A stretch of DNA of 35,057 nt from Bacteroidota bacterium (GTDB taxonomy: Bacteria > Bacteroidota > Bacteroidia > Chitinophagales > Saprospiraceae), in contig JAKQLF010000079.1 of the NCBI GenBank assembly GCA_029567325.1, forward strand, positions 1 to 35,057, given 5' to 3'. Shown piece by piece: positions 9,031 to 17,199 of the stretch. A model generated the notes under the pieces. The model had not been told where the DNA came from, made no database searches, and was given only the letters and a program-made list of their open reading frames with translations. The translations under genes were made by a program, and so were the position numbers. Positions within the stretch are counted from its first letter, which is position 1. The number at the start of each line of letters is the position of its first letter.

Positions 9031-9546
9031 ATGAGAAACCCGAATTTCAACTTTGTGGGAATGGTGATTTTTACACTTTGCCTTTGTCTAGCTGCTGCCT
9101 CCTGTACTAAGGAAGATGATGAAAATTCAAAAGCAAAGGATTATTCCCAAATCAATATTGCTCATATCCAAGATATTGACACTACCCTATCCAATAAAGA
9201 ATTTCTGGCAACTAATGCTTCTGGATTTATATTAAAACCAAATGATGTTTTGGTTTTTAAAACTAGTGAAGGCAGATATGGCAAAATGCAAATAATTGGG
9301 TATAACCTAGCTTCCAATTACGATATGTCAGTGAAAGCTACAATATTTAACGCTGATGGCACCACGAAAGCTAGTGATGTGAGTTTTGTGGTTAGAGGCA
9401 CTTGGTTGGGAGAATTGGATGTACCACGTGAAGCATTGAGAGAGGAATTTACTGGAAAGGCTGACTTTCATTGGAATAGACAAAACGACACAGATACTAA
9501 TTTTACGCCGGCCAATGGGGCAAAGTTCGCAAAATATACTTTTTGA
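9031..9546 (+). CDS. Small SPII lipoprotein of unknown function
   Basis: Predicted lipoprotein of 171 residues. After MRNPNFNF comes a hydrophobic stretch ending in a lipobox (LAAASC), with the lipidated Cys at about residue 25, followed by acidic Asp and Glu residues (TKEDDEN). The mature part is short, beta-rich and soluble (GFILKPNDVLVF, MQIIGYNLAS, FVVRGTWLG) and ends in FAKYTF. I do not recognise the family. The ATG at 9031 is preferred to the ATG at 9007 because it gives a more typical signal length, but either is possible. It is divergent from DUF3667 and followed by the symporter, which has its own promoter. Confidence 0.75.
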   Translation: MRNPNFNFVGMVIFTLCLCLAAASCTKEDDENSKAKDYSQINIAHIQDIDTTLSNKEFLATNASGFILKPNDVLVFKTSEGRYGKMQIIGYNLASNYDMSVKATIFNADGTTKASDVSFVVRGTWLGELDVPREALREEFTGKADFHWNRQNDTDTNFTPANGAKFAKYTF

Positions 9547-9579
9547 TTTATTTGTATAGTCTGACAATTTGTAAAAGAT

Positions 9580-9587
9580 TAGTTTTG
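9580..9587 (+). promoter_or_regulatory. -7 promoter box for the symporter gene
   Basis: TAGTTTTG is an exact match to TAnnTTTG. Transcription from about 9593 would give a leader of roughly 12 nt to the TTG start at 9605. No -33 match is seen at the usual spacing. Confidence 0.45.
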
Positions 9588-9604
9588 CTGGCAAACAAAC
9601 AATC

Positions 9605-10831
9605 TTGCCAAGCATTTTTAAAAATCTTACATTTTGGGTATTGCTCGCTATTTGTGTGGGGATAGCCATTGGCCATTTTTTTCCTGACATAGGAATTTCG
9701 CTGAAAGTATTGGGTACTTGGTTTATAGATTTGGTTAAACTATTTATAGCACCAATCATATTTTTGACCATTGTGCTTGGGTTTGTCGGTATGGATGATT
9801 TAAAAAAAGTAGGAAAAGTAGGACTCAAGGCTCTTATTTATTTTGAAGTTGTTACCACTTTTGCATTGATCATTGGCATCATCGTGGCTTACATTATTCA
9901 ACCGGGCAAAGGTCTCATACCTCCAATTCAAAGTGCTTCTCCAGACATTATAAACTATGCCGATAAAGCGAAGGAAGGTGTCGACTGGGTTGCATTTTTT
10001 GCAAACAACATTACCATACAAGTGTTATTACTTTCGATTGTTGTTGGTATTTTATTGAGTAAATATCAAGGTAGTGGGAAAGCGAGGCTTGTTGGGGGGC
10101 TTCAAAAAATTGCTCATTTTGTATTTTTAGCTTTGAAGTGGTTGATGTATTTATCACCGCTGGGTGCATTGGGAGGTATGGCCTTTACTATAGGCAAATA
10201 CGGCCTCGCCTCATTATTGCCACTAGCAGAATTGATGGTAACGGTCTACACAACCATGGCTATATTTATCTTTTTGGTTTTAAGGCAAATTTTGAAATAT
10301 TACAAATTGGACATCATGAAGTTTCTCAAAATCATCAAAGAGGAATTACTGATAGTCCTTGGTACTTCATCTAGTGAAGCTGCTCTGCCCAACCTCATGC
10401 AAAAACTTGAAATAATGGGCTGTCACAAATCAGTGGTAGGTTTAGTTGTCCCTTCAGGATATTCATTTAATTTGGATGGTACAACCATTTATCTGTCAAT
10501 GGCTACCATATTCTTGGCACAAGTTTATAATGTATCCTTGGACTTTGGTCAAATGCTGACTGTAATCGGTGTTTTGATGGTAACGTCTAAAGGAGCTGCA
10601 GGTGTAACTGGAAGTGGATTTGTGGTTTTAGCTTCTACCCTTTCAGCTTTAGGGACGATACCCATTGAAGGACTCGCTTTATTATTGGGAGTAGATAGAT
10701 TTATGTCTGAAGCAAGGGCAATAACCAATTTTATTGGCAACGGTGTAGCTACCATTTTTATATCCAATATGGAAGGAGAATTCATACCCAATACCAATTA
10801 TGATATTCGAAGTTTCAGTTCGGAAAAGTAA
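9605..10831 (+). CDS. dctA: Dicarboxylate/amino acid:cation symporter (DctA-type, DAACS family)
   Basis: Inner-membrane secondary transporter of 408 residues, expected to import C4-dicarboxylates (or acidic amino acids) with protons or sodium. Conserved DAACS elements are present: the serine-rich re-entrant loop GTSSSEAALP (about 253-262), GYSFNLDGTTIY, the second re-entrant loop SKGAAGVTGSGF, and the transmembrane-8 motif GVDRFMSEARAITNFIGNGV, which is closer to DctA than to glutamate carriers. The start is TTG at 9605: an in-frame stop lies at 9572 and no ATG occurs between it and the first membrane helix, and a promoter box sits just upstream. The gene ends before a bidirectional terminator shared with the convergent aminotransferase gene. 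Confidence 0.9.
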   Translation: MPSIFKNLTFWVLLAICVGIAIGHFFPDIGISLKVLGTWFIDLVKLFIAPIIFLTIVLGFVGMDDLKKVGKVGLKALIYFEVVTTFALIIGIIVAYIIQPGKGLIPPIQSASPDIINYADKAKEGVDWVAFFANNITIQVLLLSIVVGILLSKYQGSGKARLVGGLQKIAHFVFLALKWLMYLSPLGALGGMAFTIGKYGLASLLPLAELMVTVYTTMAIFIFLVLRQILKYYKLDIMKFLKIIKEELLIVLGTSSSEAALPNLMQKLEIMGCHKSVVGLVVPSGYSFNLDGTTIYLSMATIFLAQVYNVSLDFGQMLTVIGVLMVTSKGAAGVTGSGFVVLASTLSALGTIPIEGLALLLGVDRFMSEARAITNFIGNGVATIFISNMEGEFIPNTNYDIRSFSSEK

Positions 10832-10852
10832 TATCATGAAGGAGTTACAAAT

Positions 10853-10889
10853 AAAAAAGGCCTTATTTGCAACAAATAAGACCTTTTTT
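10853..10889. terminator. Bidirectional intrinsic terminator between symporter and ilvE
   Basis: A hairpin of about 17 bp with one mismatch (CTTATTTG at 10862-10869 pairs with 10873-10880, then GG with CC) is flanked by six A on the left and six T on the right. It can stop transcription of both convergent genes. Confidence 0.93.
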
Positions 10890-10908
10890 ATGATTTATTG
10901 TTTTCTGA

Positions 10909-11991
10909 CTAAACAGCAAAATTAGGTTCGTCTGCAGTAACTTCTTCTACCCAACCAAATTTATCCGGAAGTGTTTGAGTCTTTAATCCTTGAATGGTAT
11001 CATACAACATTGGAGAGATCTGGAATTGATTTGCATCCAAATTTATGATGTCATTTTTGTATTTTATTTCCGAAACATAGGCTATAACCGCTGCTGTTCC
11101 AGCACCAAAAACTTCTTTGAGTTCACCGGTTTTTCCAGCATGCATGATTTCTTCAATCGTGATTGGTCTAGTTTCTACATCATAACCTTTGTCTTTCAAG
11201 ATATGCAGAATAGAATCTCTAGTGATGCCTTTGAGTATCGCTCCGTCAGTTTCTGGAGTTAATACTTTATTGCCAACCACAAAGAAAATATTCATGGTTC
11301 CAACTTCTTGGATATATTTAAATTCTTTTCCATCCAACCACATGACTTGATCATAACCTTGGGCTTTTGCTTCTTTTGCAGGAAGTAAGGAAGCAGCATA
11401 ATTTCCAGAAGTCTTAGCTTCACCTACCCCACCTTGAACAGCTCTCACGTATTTTTCTTCTGCCTTCAATTTTACTGGAGCAGAATAATAAGCGCCAACA
11501 GGCAATAAAAGAATCATAAATTTATAAGTCTCAGAAGCCCTTACTCCTAAAAACTCATCTGTTGCGAATAAAAATGGACGTATATATAATGAACATCCAG
11601 CAACATCTGGAATCCAATTTTTATCTAGATAAACCAATTTTTTCAATCCTTCCATAAACAACTCTTCAGGCACTTCAGGCATACACATCCTTCTGGCAGA
11701 CGCATTGATTCGGTCAACATGTTTGTGCGCTCTAAAAAGGAGTGGATTACCATCCGCAGATCTATTGGCCTTCATTCCTTCAAAAATTGATTGGCCGTAG
11801 TGCAGAGCAGCATTACCAGGGTGAATAGATAAATTGGCAAAAGGTCTGATAACTACATTCGTCCACTTACCATCTACATAATCTGCTTCTAGCATATGAT
11901 CAGTAAAAACCTTTCCGAATGGTATGTTGTGGAAATCAATTTCATCAACTCTTGATTTTGCAATTTTTTCGATTCTGATATCTAGTGCCAT
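10909..11991 (-). CDS. ilvE: Branched-chain amino acid aminotransferase
   Basis: Fold-type IV PLP aminotransferase of 360 residues, the long (class IIa, eukaryote-like) BCAT form. It interconverts Leu, Ile and Val with their 2-keto acids using glutamate/2-oxoglutarate. Visible markers: LHYGQSIFEGMKA (about 63-75), the PLP Lys193 in GEAKTSGNYAASLL, the cofactor Glu in QEVGTMNIFF, and the late FGAGTAAVIAYV loop. It is cytoplasmic and monocistronic, with a TAnnTTTG promoter on the minus strand about 30 nt upstream and a terminator immediately downstream. Confidence 0.95.
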   Translation of the reverse strand: MALDIRIEKIAKSRVDEIDFHNIPFGKVFTDHMLEADYVDGKWTNVVIRPFANLSIHPGNAALHYGQSIFEGMKANRSADGNPLLFRAHKHVDRINASARRMCMPEVPEELFMEGLKKLVYLDKNWIPDVAGCSLYIRPFLFATDEFLGVRASETYKFMILLLPVGAYYSAPVKLKAEEKYVRAVQGGVGEAKTSGNYAASLLPAKEAKAQGYDQVMWLDGKEFKYIQEVGTMNIFFVVGNKVLTPETDGAILKGITRDSILHILKDKGYDVETRPITIEEIMHAGKTGELKEVFGAGTAAVIAYVSEIKYKNDIINLDANQFQISPMLYDTIQGLKTQTLPDKFGWVEEVTADEPNFAV

Positions 11992-12616
11992 AGCTGTTGT
12001 TTTATAAAATATAGGTAATGCAAATATAAGCTAAATAAGTAATATATAACGACTTCAAGACTGAATGTTTCAAAACAATATTTTCCGCTTTGCAACAAGG
12101 CCTTCTATAAAGAACGGTTTAAGTCTTCAATATATTGATGTAAATGGAGGAGATTTCAATAAGATTTTCAGAAAAAAATCAGAATCATGATGCCATCCAA
12201 GCAACCCTGTCCTATTTATTGAATAAGACATATGTTTTTTGGTCCGAACAAAGTTTGTTTACAAACAATATAATTTGGAAACAAGTGCATTTCACGACTT
12301 CTTCAATTGATCCTTGGGATTTTGTCGTGATTTATGGAAGCTTCGCTAAAAATCCCGCCAAAATCATATGTTGGTTTCAATTTTAACTATGGATTTCATC
12401 CATCGCTATAATATTCAATCCCTCTGGGGTTTTAAAACGAAGATGTGAAATGCACCCTTTGGAAACGGATATGCTATTGAACTATTGATTTCTGATACAT
12501 ATGCAGGACTTATAATGCCACCTCTTTCATCTTTTTACTTTCGTCTTTTTTCTTCCGAACTATTGTGTATATATTCATGCCGTTAAAAATTAAATCATTC
12601 AAATCATAAAGTCACA
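11992..12616. other. 625-nt intergenic region with a promoter and a spaced inverted repeat
   Basis: This region carries the ilvE promoter at its left edge and presumably the ThuA-gene promoter at its right, although no exact TAnnTTTG is seen there. An 80-codon plus-strand frame (12144-12386) has no recognisable family and no clear signal. An 11-base inverted repeat (GTGCATTTCAC at 12285-12295, GTGAAATGCAC at 12445-12455) extends weakly by CTTC after a two-base gap. No RNA gene is recognised. It could be decayed coding sequence. Confidence 0.45.
12021..12028 (-). promoter_or_regulatory. -7 promoter box for ilvE
   Basis: The minus strand reads TATATTTG, an exact TAnnTTTG match, placing the transcription start about 20-25 nt before the ilvE ATG. 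No clear -33 element is seen. Confidence 0.5.
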
Positions 12617-13372
12617 ATGGTCCGTATTTTATCTATTGCATGTTTGTTGTTTACAATCATTTCATTAAACGCTCAAAAGAAGGAGTTTTCTGTACTTCTT
12701 TACACCAAAACTGCTGGATGGCATCATGAATCCATACATGAAGGAGTCACTGCAATCAGAAAGCTTGGAGAAGAACATTTTTTTACCGTTGACTGGCAAG
12801 AAGATGCTACAAGATTTAATGACAAAGGTTTAGAAAATTTTGATGCTGTAATTTTCTTGAGCACAACAGGAGATATTTTTAATGAGGAGCAACAAGGAGC
12901 ATTGGAGAGATTCATCAAAAAAGGTAAAGGTTTTGTTGGTATTCATGCTGCAGCTGATACAGAATATGAGTGGCCTTGGTATACGCAATTAGTAGGTCGT
13001 ATGTTTAGAATACATCCAACTATTCAAACTGCAAAACTTCAAGTGAAAGATACTAAATTTCCTGGAATGAAAAGTTTCATTGATGGTCAGTTATGGACAG
13101 AAGAATGGTATCAATACAATGAAGAAAAAGTAACCGGACTGAATTACCTTTTGGCCGTAGACGAAAAAACTTATAGTCCTAAAGCTAATTGGGGAAGAGT
13201 TGCTGGAGAAGGAATGGGTGATTTCCATCCAATTGCATGGTATCATAATTTTGACGGAGGCAGATCTTTTTATACAGGTTTAGGTCATATGCCAGCAACT
13301 TGGGAAATCAAAGAATTTATGGATCACCTTTTTGGAGGCATATATTGGGCAGCTACAGGAAAAGGACTCTAA
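12617..13372 (+). CDS. Secreted ThuA-like domain protein
   Basis: Protein of 251 residues: an N-terminal Sec signal (MVRILSIACLLFTIISLNA, cleavage likely before QKK) followed by one ThuA-like (trehalose-utilisation / class I glutamine amidotransferase-like) domain filling the rest. Typical ThuA features are TKTAGWHHESI, VDWQEDATRF, FLSTTGDIF, GKGFVGIHAAADT and the C-terminal YTGLGHM. The family is common in Bacteroidota and Planctomycetes and is linked to sugar metabolism, but its reaction is not established. It probably acts in the periplasm. It is monocistronic in this window. Confidence 0.88.
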   Translation: MVRILSIACLLFTIISLNAQKKEFSVLLYTKTAGWHHESIHEGVTAIRKLGEEHFFTVDWQEDATRFNDKGLENFDAVIFLSTTGDIFNEEQQGALERFIKKGKGFVGIHAAADTEYEWPWYTQLVGRMFRIHPTIQTAKLQVKDTKFPGMKSFIDGQLWTEEWYQYNEEKVTGLNYLLAVDEKTYSPKANWGRVAGEGMGDFHPIAWYHNFDGGRSFYTGLGHMPATWEIKEFMDHLFGGIYWAATGKGL

Positions 13373-13565
13373 TTGACTTGAAAATTGGTGATTTTGCAAC
13401 TACAACCGTTCTCAATTGCAATTTTTAATAAGTTTTTTAAATACAAATGTTGGAAAAAGAATTTCTTTTGACATACACATTGTTGATTTACAGTTCAATT
13501 TTAAACATCAAATAGAATCTTTGTTTCTTATTTACAAAACTGTACAATATAAAGATTAAAAGACT

Positions 13566-13573
13566 TACTTTTG
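13566..13573 (+). promoter_or_regulatory. -7 promoter box for the candidate small RNA
   Basis: TACTTTTG matches TAnnTTTG exactly and puts the first transcribed base at about 13578-13580, which is where the closing stem of the predicted RNA begins. The -33 region has no good TTTG. Confidence 0.5.
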
Positions 13574-13577
13574 CAGC

Positions 13578-13731
13578 GGATGCTATTGTTTAAACACCTT
13601 ATGGGAGCCTGCTTTTTTTATTAGAACTTAATTTAATAGAAAGTTTATCCCCAGACAATTGAATCCATTAAGTTAATCAAATATAAAGAGTTGTAATTTT
13701 CGGAATCTTTCCATTATTATGGCTCTTTTTT
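13578..13731 (+). ncRNA. Candidate 6S-like regulatory RNA with terminator
   Basis: A transcript of about 150 nt is predicted from promoter to terminator. Hand folding gives a rod: a closing helix GGAT/ATCC and ATTGTTT/AGACAAT (13578-13591 with 13653-13666) with a symmetric 3x3 internal loop; a large asymmetric bubble (about 20 nt on the 5' side at 13592-13611, 9 nt on the 3' side at 13644-13652); and an apical hairpin CTTTTT/AGAAAG plus ATTA/TAAT (13612-13643). A helix-bubble-hairpin rod followed by a terminator is the general design of 6S RNA, and Bacteroidota have a divergent 6S-Flavo class. No open frame longer than about 7 codons fits. The 6S identity is inferred from shape, not from a covariance match; another small RNA is possible. 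Confidence 0.45.
13685..13731 (+). terminator. Intrinsic terminator of the candidate small RNA
   Basis: AAAGAGUUGUAAU (13685-13697) pairs with AUUAUGGCUCUUU (13716-13728), including three consecutive G-U or U-G pairs; an inner GGAA/TTCC helix caps it, and a T run to 13731 follows. It ends nearly 200 nt before aconitase and has no coding gene in front of it apart from the distant ThuA gene. Confidence 0.7.
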
Positions 13732-13840
13732 ATTTAAGCAATTTTGATTTTCCCAAATAGAATTTAAGTTTTGCTTTGACAAAAACATCACAAAGCTGCA
13801 GGTGGTCAAGAAAATCTTTCTTTTTGCTTTAAAAAAACTT

Positions 13841-13848
13841 TACATTTG
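13841..13848 (+). promoter_or_regulatory. Aconitase promoter (-7 box)
   Basis: TACATTTG is an exact TAnnTTTG match, with TTTC at 13817-13820 as a -33 candidate at 20-nt spacing. It predicts a leader of about 70 nt. Confidence 0.55.
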
Positions 13849-13923
13849 TGCGCATTCAATACACACCCTTTGCCGGTGAATAATGCAAAAAATCAATACA
13901 TTTGAATTACAAAAATAAGATTT

Positions 13924-16191
13924 ATGGTTTTTGACTTAGAAATGATTAGGTCGGTATATGCTGCAATGCCGGCAAAAGTGGATAGTGCAAGGAATACCTT
14001 GGGCAGACCACTTACACTTGCAGAGAAAATACTTTATGCGCACTTGCACACGTCTTCTCCTGCTGCCAATTTTGGTAGGGGTAAAGATTATGTATTTTTT
14101 GCACCAGACAGAGTAGCTATGCAAGATGCAACAGCTCAAATGGCTTTATTGCAATTTATGACGTGTGGTCGTAAGCAAGTTGCCGTTCCTTCAACAGTAC
14201 ACTGTGATCACCTTATACAAGCCAAAATAAATGGAGATGTAGATTTAAAAGGTGCCATGGATATCAATTCTGAAGTTTATGATTTCCTGGAGTCAATTTC
14301 AAATAAATATGGTATTGGTTTCTGGAAACCAGGAGCAGGCATCATTCACCAAGTAGTTTTGGAAAATTATGCATTTCCTGGAGGAATGATGATCGGTACA
14401 GATTCGCACACTCCAAATGCGGGTGGTCTAGGGATGGTGGCAATTGGTGTAGGTGGTGCCGATGCAGTGGATGTTATGGCAGGTATGGAGTGGGAACTCA
14501 AAATGCCAAAATTGATTGGTGTAAAATTGACTGGAAAAATGTCTGGTTGGACTTCACCAAAAGACGTAATTTTAAAAGTTGCAGGGATATTGACCGTAAA
14601 AGGAGGTACTGGCGCCATTGTCGAATACTTTGGAGAAGGTGCTAAAAATATGTCTTGCACAGGAAAAGGCACAATTTGTAACATGGGTGCTGAAATTGGA
14701 GCCACCACTTCAACTTTTGGCTATGATGCTTCCATGAGTAGATATCTAGCTTCTACAGGAAGAGCGGAAGTTGCTAAACTTGCAGACGAAATAGCATCAT
14801 ATCTTACAGGCGACGATGAGGTGTACGCAAATCCTGAGCTTTACTTTGATCAAGTGATTGAAATAAATCTTAGTGAACTTGAGCCACACATCAATGGACC
14901 TTTCACGCCAGATTTAGCTACGCCTATTTCTAAAATGAAGGATGTATTGAAAGAAAACGATTGGCCGGTTGAAGTTAAAGTAGGCCTTATTGGCTCATGT
15001 ACAAACTCTTCTTATGAGGATATTTCAAGAGCAGCTTCCATTGCAAAGCAAGCTTTGAATAATCATTTGACGACCGCATCTGAATTTACGATCACTCCTG
15101 GATCTGAGCAAGTAAGATTTACCATTGAAAGAGATGGTTTCATTGATACATTCGAAAAAATTGGAGCTTCTGTATTCGCGAATGCGTGTGGACCATGTAT
15201 TGGTCAGTGGGACCGTGCTGGTGCAGATAAAAAAGAAAAAAATACCATCATTCACTCATTCAATAGGAATTTTTCAAAAAGAGCGGATGGTAACCCAAAT
15301 ACACATGCATTTGTAGCTTCTCCTGAAATCGTAACTGCTGTTGCTTTGGCTGGAAGGTTGGATTTCAATCCTTTGACTGATGCATTGATCAATGCAAATG
15401 GAGAATCGGTCATGCTGTCAGAACCGACGGGATTTGAATTACCTCCGAATGGATTTGCAGTTGAAGATGCTGGTTACCAAGCTCCTGTAGAAGATGGATC
15501 TGGCGTTGAGGTAAAAGTAGACCCTAATTCTGATCGAATTCAGTTGCTTACGCCGTTTAAAACCATAACTGTGGATGATGTGACCAATATGAACATTCTT
15601 ATAAAAACTAAAGGAAAGTGTACCACAGATCACATTTCTATGGCAGGACCTTGGTTGACTTACAGAGGACATCTTGAAAACATTTCAAACAACTGTTTGA
15701 TTGGTGCCATCAACTATTTCAATGATGAAAGTAATAAAGTCTTAAACTACGTTACCAATGCCTATATGGCAGTACCTGATTCGGCTAGAACTTACCAGTC
15801 AAATGGCATAGGTACCATTGTTTTTGGAGAAGATAATTATGGTGAAGGTTCATCTAGAGAGCATGCAGCCATGGAGCCTAGATTTTTGGGCGTCAAAGCG
15901 GTAATGGTCAAATCATTTGCAAGAATTCACGAGACGAATCTAAAGAAGCAAGGTATGCTTGCGTTGACTTTTGCAAATCCAGCAGACTATGATCTCATCA
16001 GACAAGATGATAAAATTACAATATTAGGCTTCGAAACTATGAGTGCTGGAAAGCAATTACAGATCAGATTGGATCATGCTGACGGGACTTCTGAAGTTAT
16101 CAATGCAAATCATACCTACAATGAAGCTCAGATTGGCTGGGTAAGATTTGGTTCAGCGCTCAATGAAATTAGGCACAAACTCATTAGATAA
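13924..16191 (+). CDS. acn: Aconitate hydratase (mitochondrial-type)
   Basis: Aconitase of 755 residues, isomerising citrate to isocitrate through cis-aconitate in the TCA cycle, cytoplasmic. The [4Fe-4S] ligands are Cys359 ([10 protein letters not shown]), Cys422 and Cys425 (ACGPCIGQW), almost the same numbering as in mitochondrial aconitase. Other markers are [10 protein letters not shown]-like [26 protein letters not shown] and the C-terminal swivel domain with [10 protein letters not shown]. The length fits the mitochondrial type, shorter than AcnA (about 890) or AcnB (about 865). It is monocistronic, with its own promoter and terminator. The ATG at 13924 matches the family N-terminus. 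Confidence 0.96.
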   Translation: MVFDLEMIRSVYAAMPAKVDSARNTLGRPLTLAEKILYAHLHTSSPAANFGRGKDYVFFAPDRVAMQDATAQMALLQFMTCGRKQVAVPSTVHCDHLIQAKINGDVDLKGAMDINSEVYDFLESISNKYGIGFWKPGAGIIHQVVLENYAFPGGMMIGTDSHTPNAGGLGMVAIGVGGADAVDVMAGMEWELKMPKLIGVKLTGKMSGWTSPKDVILKVAGILTVKGGTGAIVEYFGEGAKNMSCTGKGTICNMGAEIGATTSTFGYDASMSRYLASTGRAEVAKLADEIASYLTGDDEVYANPELYFDQVIEINLSELEPHINGPFTPDLATPISKMKDVLKENDWPVEVKVGLIGSCTNSSYEDISRAASIAKQALNNHLTTASEFTITPGSEQVRFTIERDGFIDTFEKIGASVFANACGPCIGQWDRAGADKKEKNTIIHSFNRNFSKRADGNPNTHAFVASPEIVTAVALAGRLDFNPLTDALINANGESVMLSEPTGFELPPNGFAVEDAGYQAPVEDGSGVEVKVDPNSDRIQLLTPFKTITVDDVTNMNILIKTKGKCTTDHISMAGPWLTYRGHLENISNNCLIGAINYFNDESNKVLNYVTNAYMAVPDSARTYQSNGIGTIVFGEDNYGEGSSREHAAMEPRFLGVKAVMVKSFARIHETNLKKQGMLALTFANPADYDLIRQDDKITILGFETMSAGKQLQIRLDHADGTSEVINANHTYNEAQIGWVRFGSALNEIRHKLIR

Positions 16192-16218
16192 TGGGTTGAA
16201 ATTGAAAGTAAATTTTAT

Positions 16219-16259
16219 AAAAAAGGCCAGTTCTTCAAGAAGATTTGGCTTTTTTTTTT
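16219..16259. terminator. Terminator after aconitase, probably bidirectional
   Basis: GCCA (16226-16229) pairs with TGGC (16246-16249) and CTTC with GAAG around a very small loop, with an imperfect middle. Six A precede it and ten T follow, so it could serve aconitase and the convergent lipoprotein gene. Confidence 0.8.
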
Positions 16260-16325
16260 AGAATAACATATTGCCTAAATATATTAAGTATATGATCTTC
16301 CAGATGAGTTTAAATAAACTCAGTA

Positions 16326-16913
16326 TTAAAAAATACCAAAAAATCTTCCATCTGACACTACATGATCACCTTGTCCATCTCCAAAAATGCCATAAAAAGG
16401 AGATGCCGTACCTTTAAATATTAAATCAAGACTGATGGCATTATTGTCATTTGTCACATTTGTCTTAATGATAATGTTTGACTGATTCAAGCCTCCTAAT
16501 TTGTAAAAATAAGTATTATCAATTATGATTCTCACTTCGTCCAATTGCCCATAAAATTCGTTGTTGGCATCAGTTTTACTAACATAGTCCCATGAATTCT
16601 CTAAAAAATCCAGATTCTGGTTGGCAACATTGGCTTTAAACATCCATATTGAAAAATCAATGTTTTTTCCGTTTTGCAATTCAACTTTAAAAACTAGTTC
16701 TTGCGTAATGTTTGAAGAGTCTGCAAGAGCGTATCGACTAAAAGATTTGGTGTCGCTAATTAATTTATATGACTTTACTTTGGAGAAATAGTTATCTGGA
16801 GAATTGATGCGCTCAATAGAAAATTCCAATATTTGGTTATCTACGATTTCTTCAGGTTTTGAGCAAGAAGAAAAAATAAAAACACTTACCAACAAAAGAA
16901 AGGACTTTTTCAT
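16326..16913 (-). CDS. Hypothetical lipoprotein
   Basis: Predicted SPII lipoprotein of 195 residues: MKKSFLLLVSVFIFSSC with the lipidated Cys at 17, followed by SKPEE. The mature part is beta-rich and hydrophilic with no recognised domain (repeated Asn/Asp-rich segments such as NNAISLDLIFKG and a C-terminal GDGQGDHVVSDGRFFG). It stands alone, convergent with aconitase and divergent from the glycosyltransferase operon. No function can be assigned. Confidence 0.75.
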   Translation of the reverse strand: MKKSFLLLVSVFIFSSCSKPEEIVDNQILEFSIERINSPDNYFSKVKSYKLISDTKSFSRYALADSSNITQELVFKVELQNGKNIDFSIWMFKANVANQNLDFLENSWDYVSKTDANNEFYGQLDEVRIIIDNTYFYKLGGLNQSNIIIKTNVTNDNNAISLDLIFKGTASPFYGIFGDGQGDHVVSDGRFFGIF

Positions 16914-17061
16914 TTTTAAAAATTTAGTGGAAGAATAAAAAAAACGTTTAAAAACAATGATATGTGAAGTTATTGAATAATATAGGCAAACTAGAATTTC
17001 AATCCGTACTTATAATGCCTGTAGACTTGAAGTAAAATTTAGCTTATATCAATCAATAAAT

Positions 17062-17094
17062 AAAAGGCTGATTCACTCATGCGTCGGCCTTTTT
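17062..17094 (+). terminator. Orphan intrinsic terminator upstream of the glycosyltransferase operon
   Basis: AAAGGCTGA (17063-17071) pairs with TCGGCCTTT (17084-17092, one G-U) around a 12-nt loop, followed by more T. No plus-strand gene lies just before it, so it may insulate the operon or end an unrecognised transcript from 16914-17061. Confidence 0.6.
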
Positions 17095-17170
17095 CATATA
17101 TTTTGTCTATTTTATTATAATATTAATCTTTCTTTGAATTTTACTTTACATAAAGGAAACATTAGAACCA

Positions 17171-17178
17171 TATCTTTG
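17171..17178 (+). promoter_or_regulatory. -7 promoter box for the glycosyltransferase operon
   Basis: TATCTTTG matches TAnnTTTG exactly. It lies 22 nt before the ATG at 17200 and predicts a leader of only about 15 nt. Confidence 0.5.
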
Positions 17179-17199
17179 CAGCTTAAATGCAGTTAATAT

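Larger units (their letters stand above)
13373..13923. other. 550-nt intergenic region holding a candidate small RNA and the aconitase promoter
   Basis: No protein gene is seen. The region contains two exact TAnnTTTG promoter boxes (13566 and 13841), a structured segment between 13578 and 13666, and a terminator ending near 13731 (annotated separately). The left 190 nt hold only a weak inverted repeat (TACAGTT near 13497 with AACTGTA near 13539). Confidence 0.6.

Noticed and set aside
8841-9050. N-terminal extension of the DUF3667 frame
   Set aside because: It precedes the natural MAEKL start, overlaps the divergent lipoprotein gene and has no family similarity.
12144-12386. 80-codon plus-strand frame between ilvE and the ThuA gene
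   Set aside because: There is no ribosome-binding context, no recognised domain and no operon partner; its length is expected by chance in this composition.
12509-17020. 12-mer ACTTATAATGCC found at about 12509 and 17009
   Set aside because: Several dozen 12-mer repeats are expected by chance in 35 kb; the flanks do not match.
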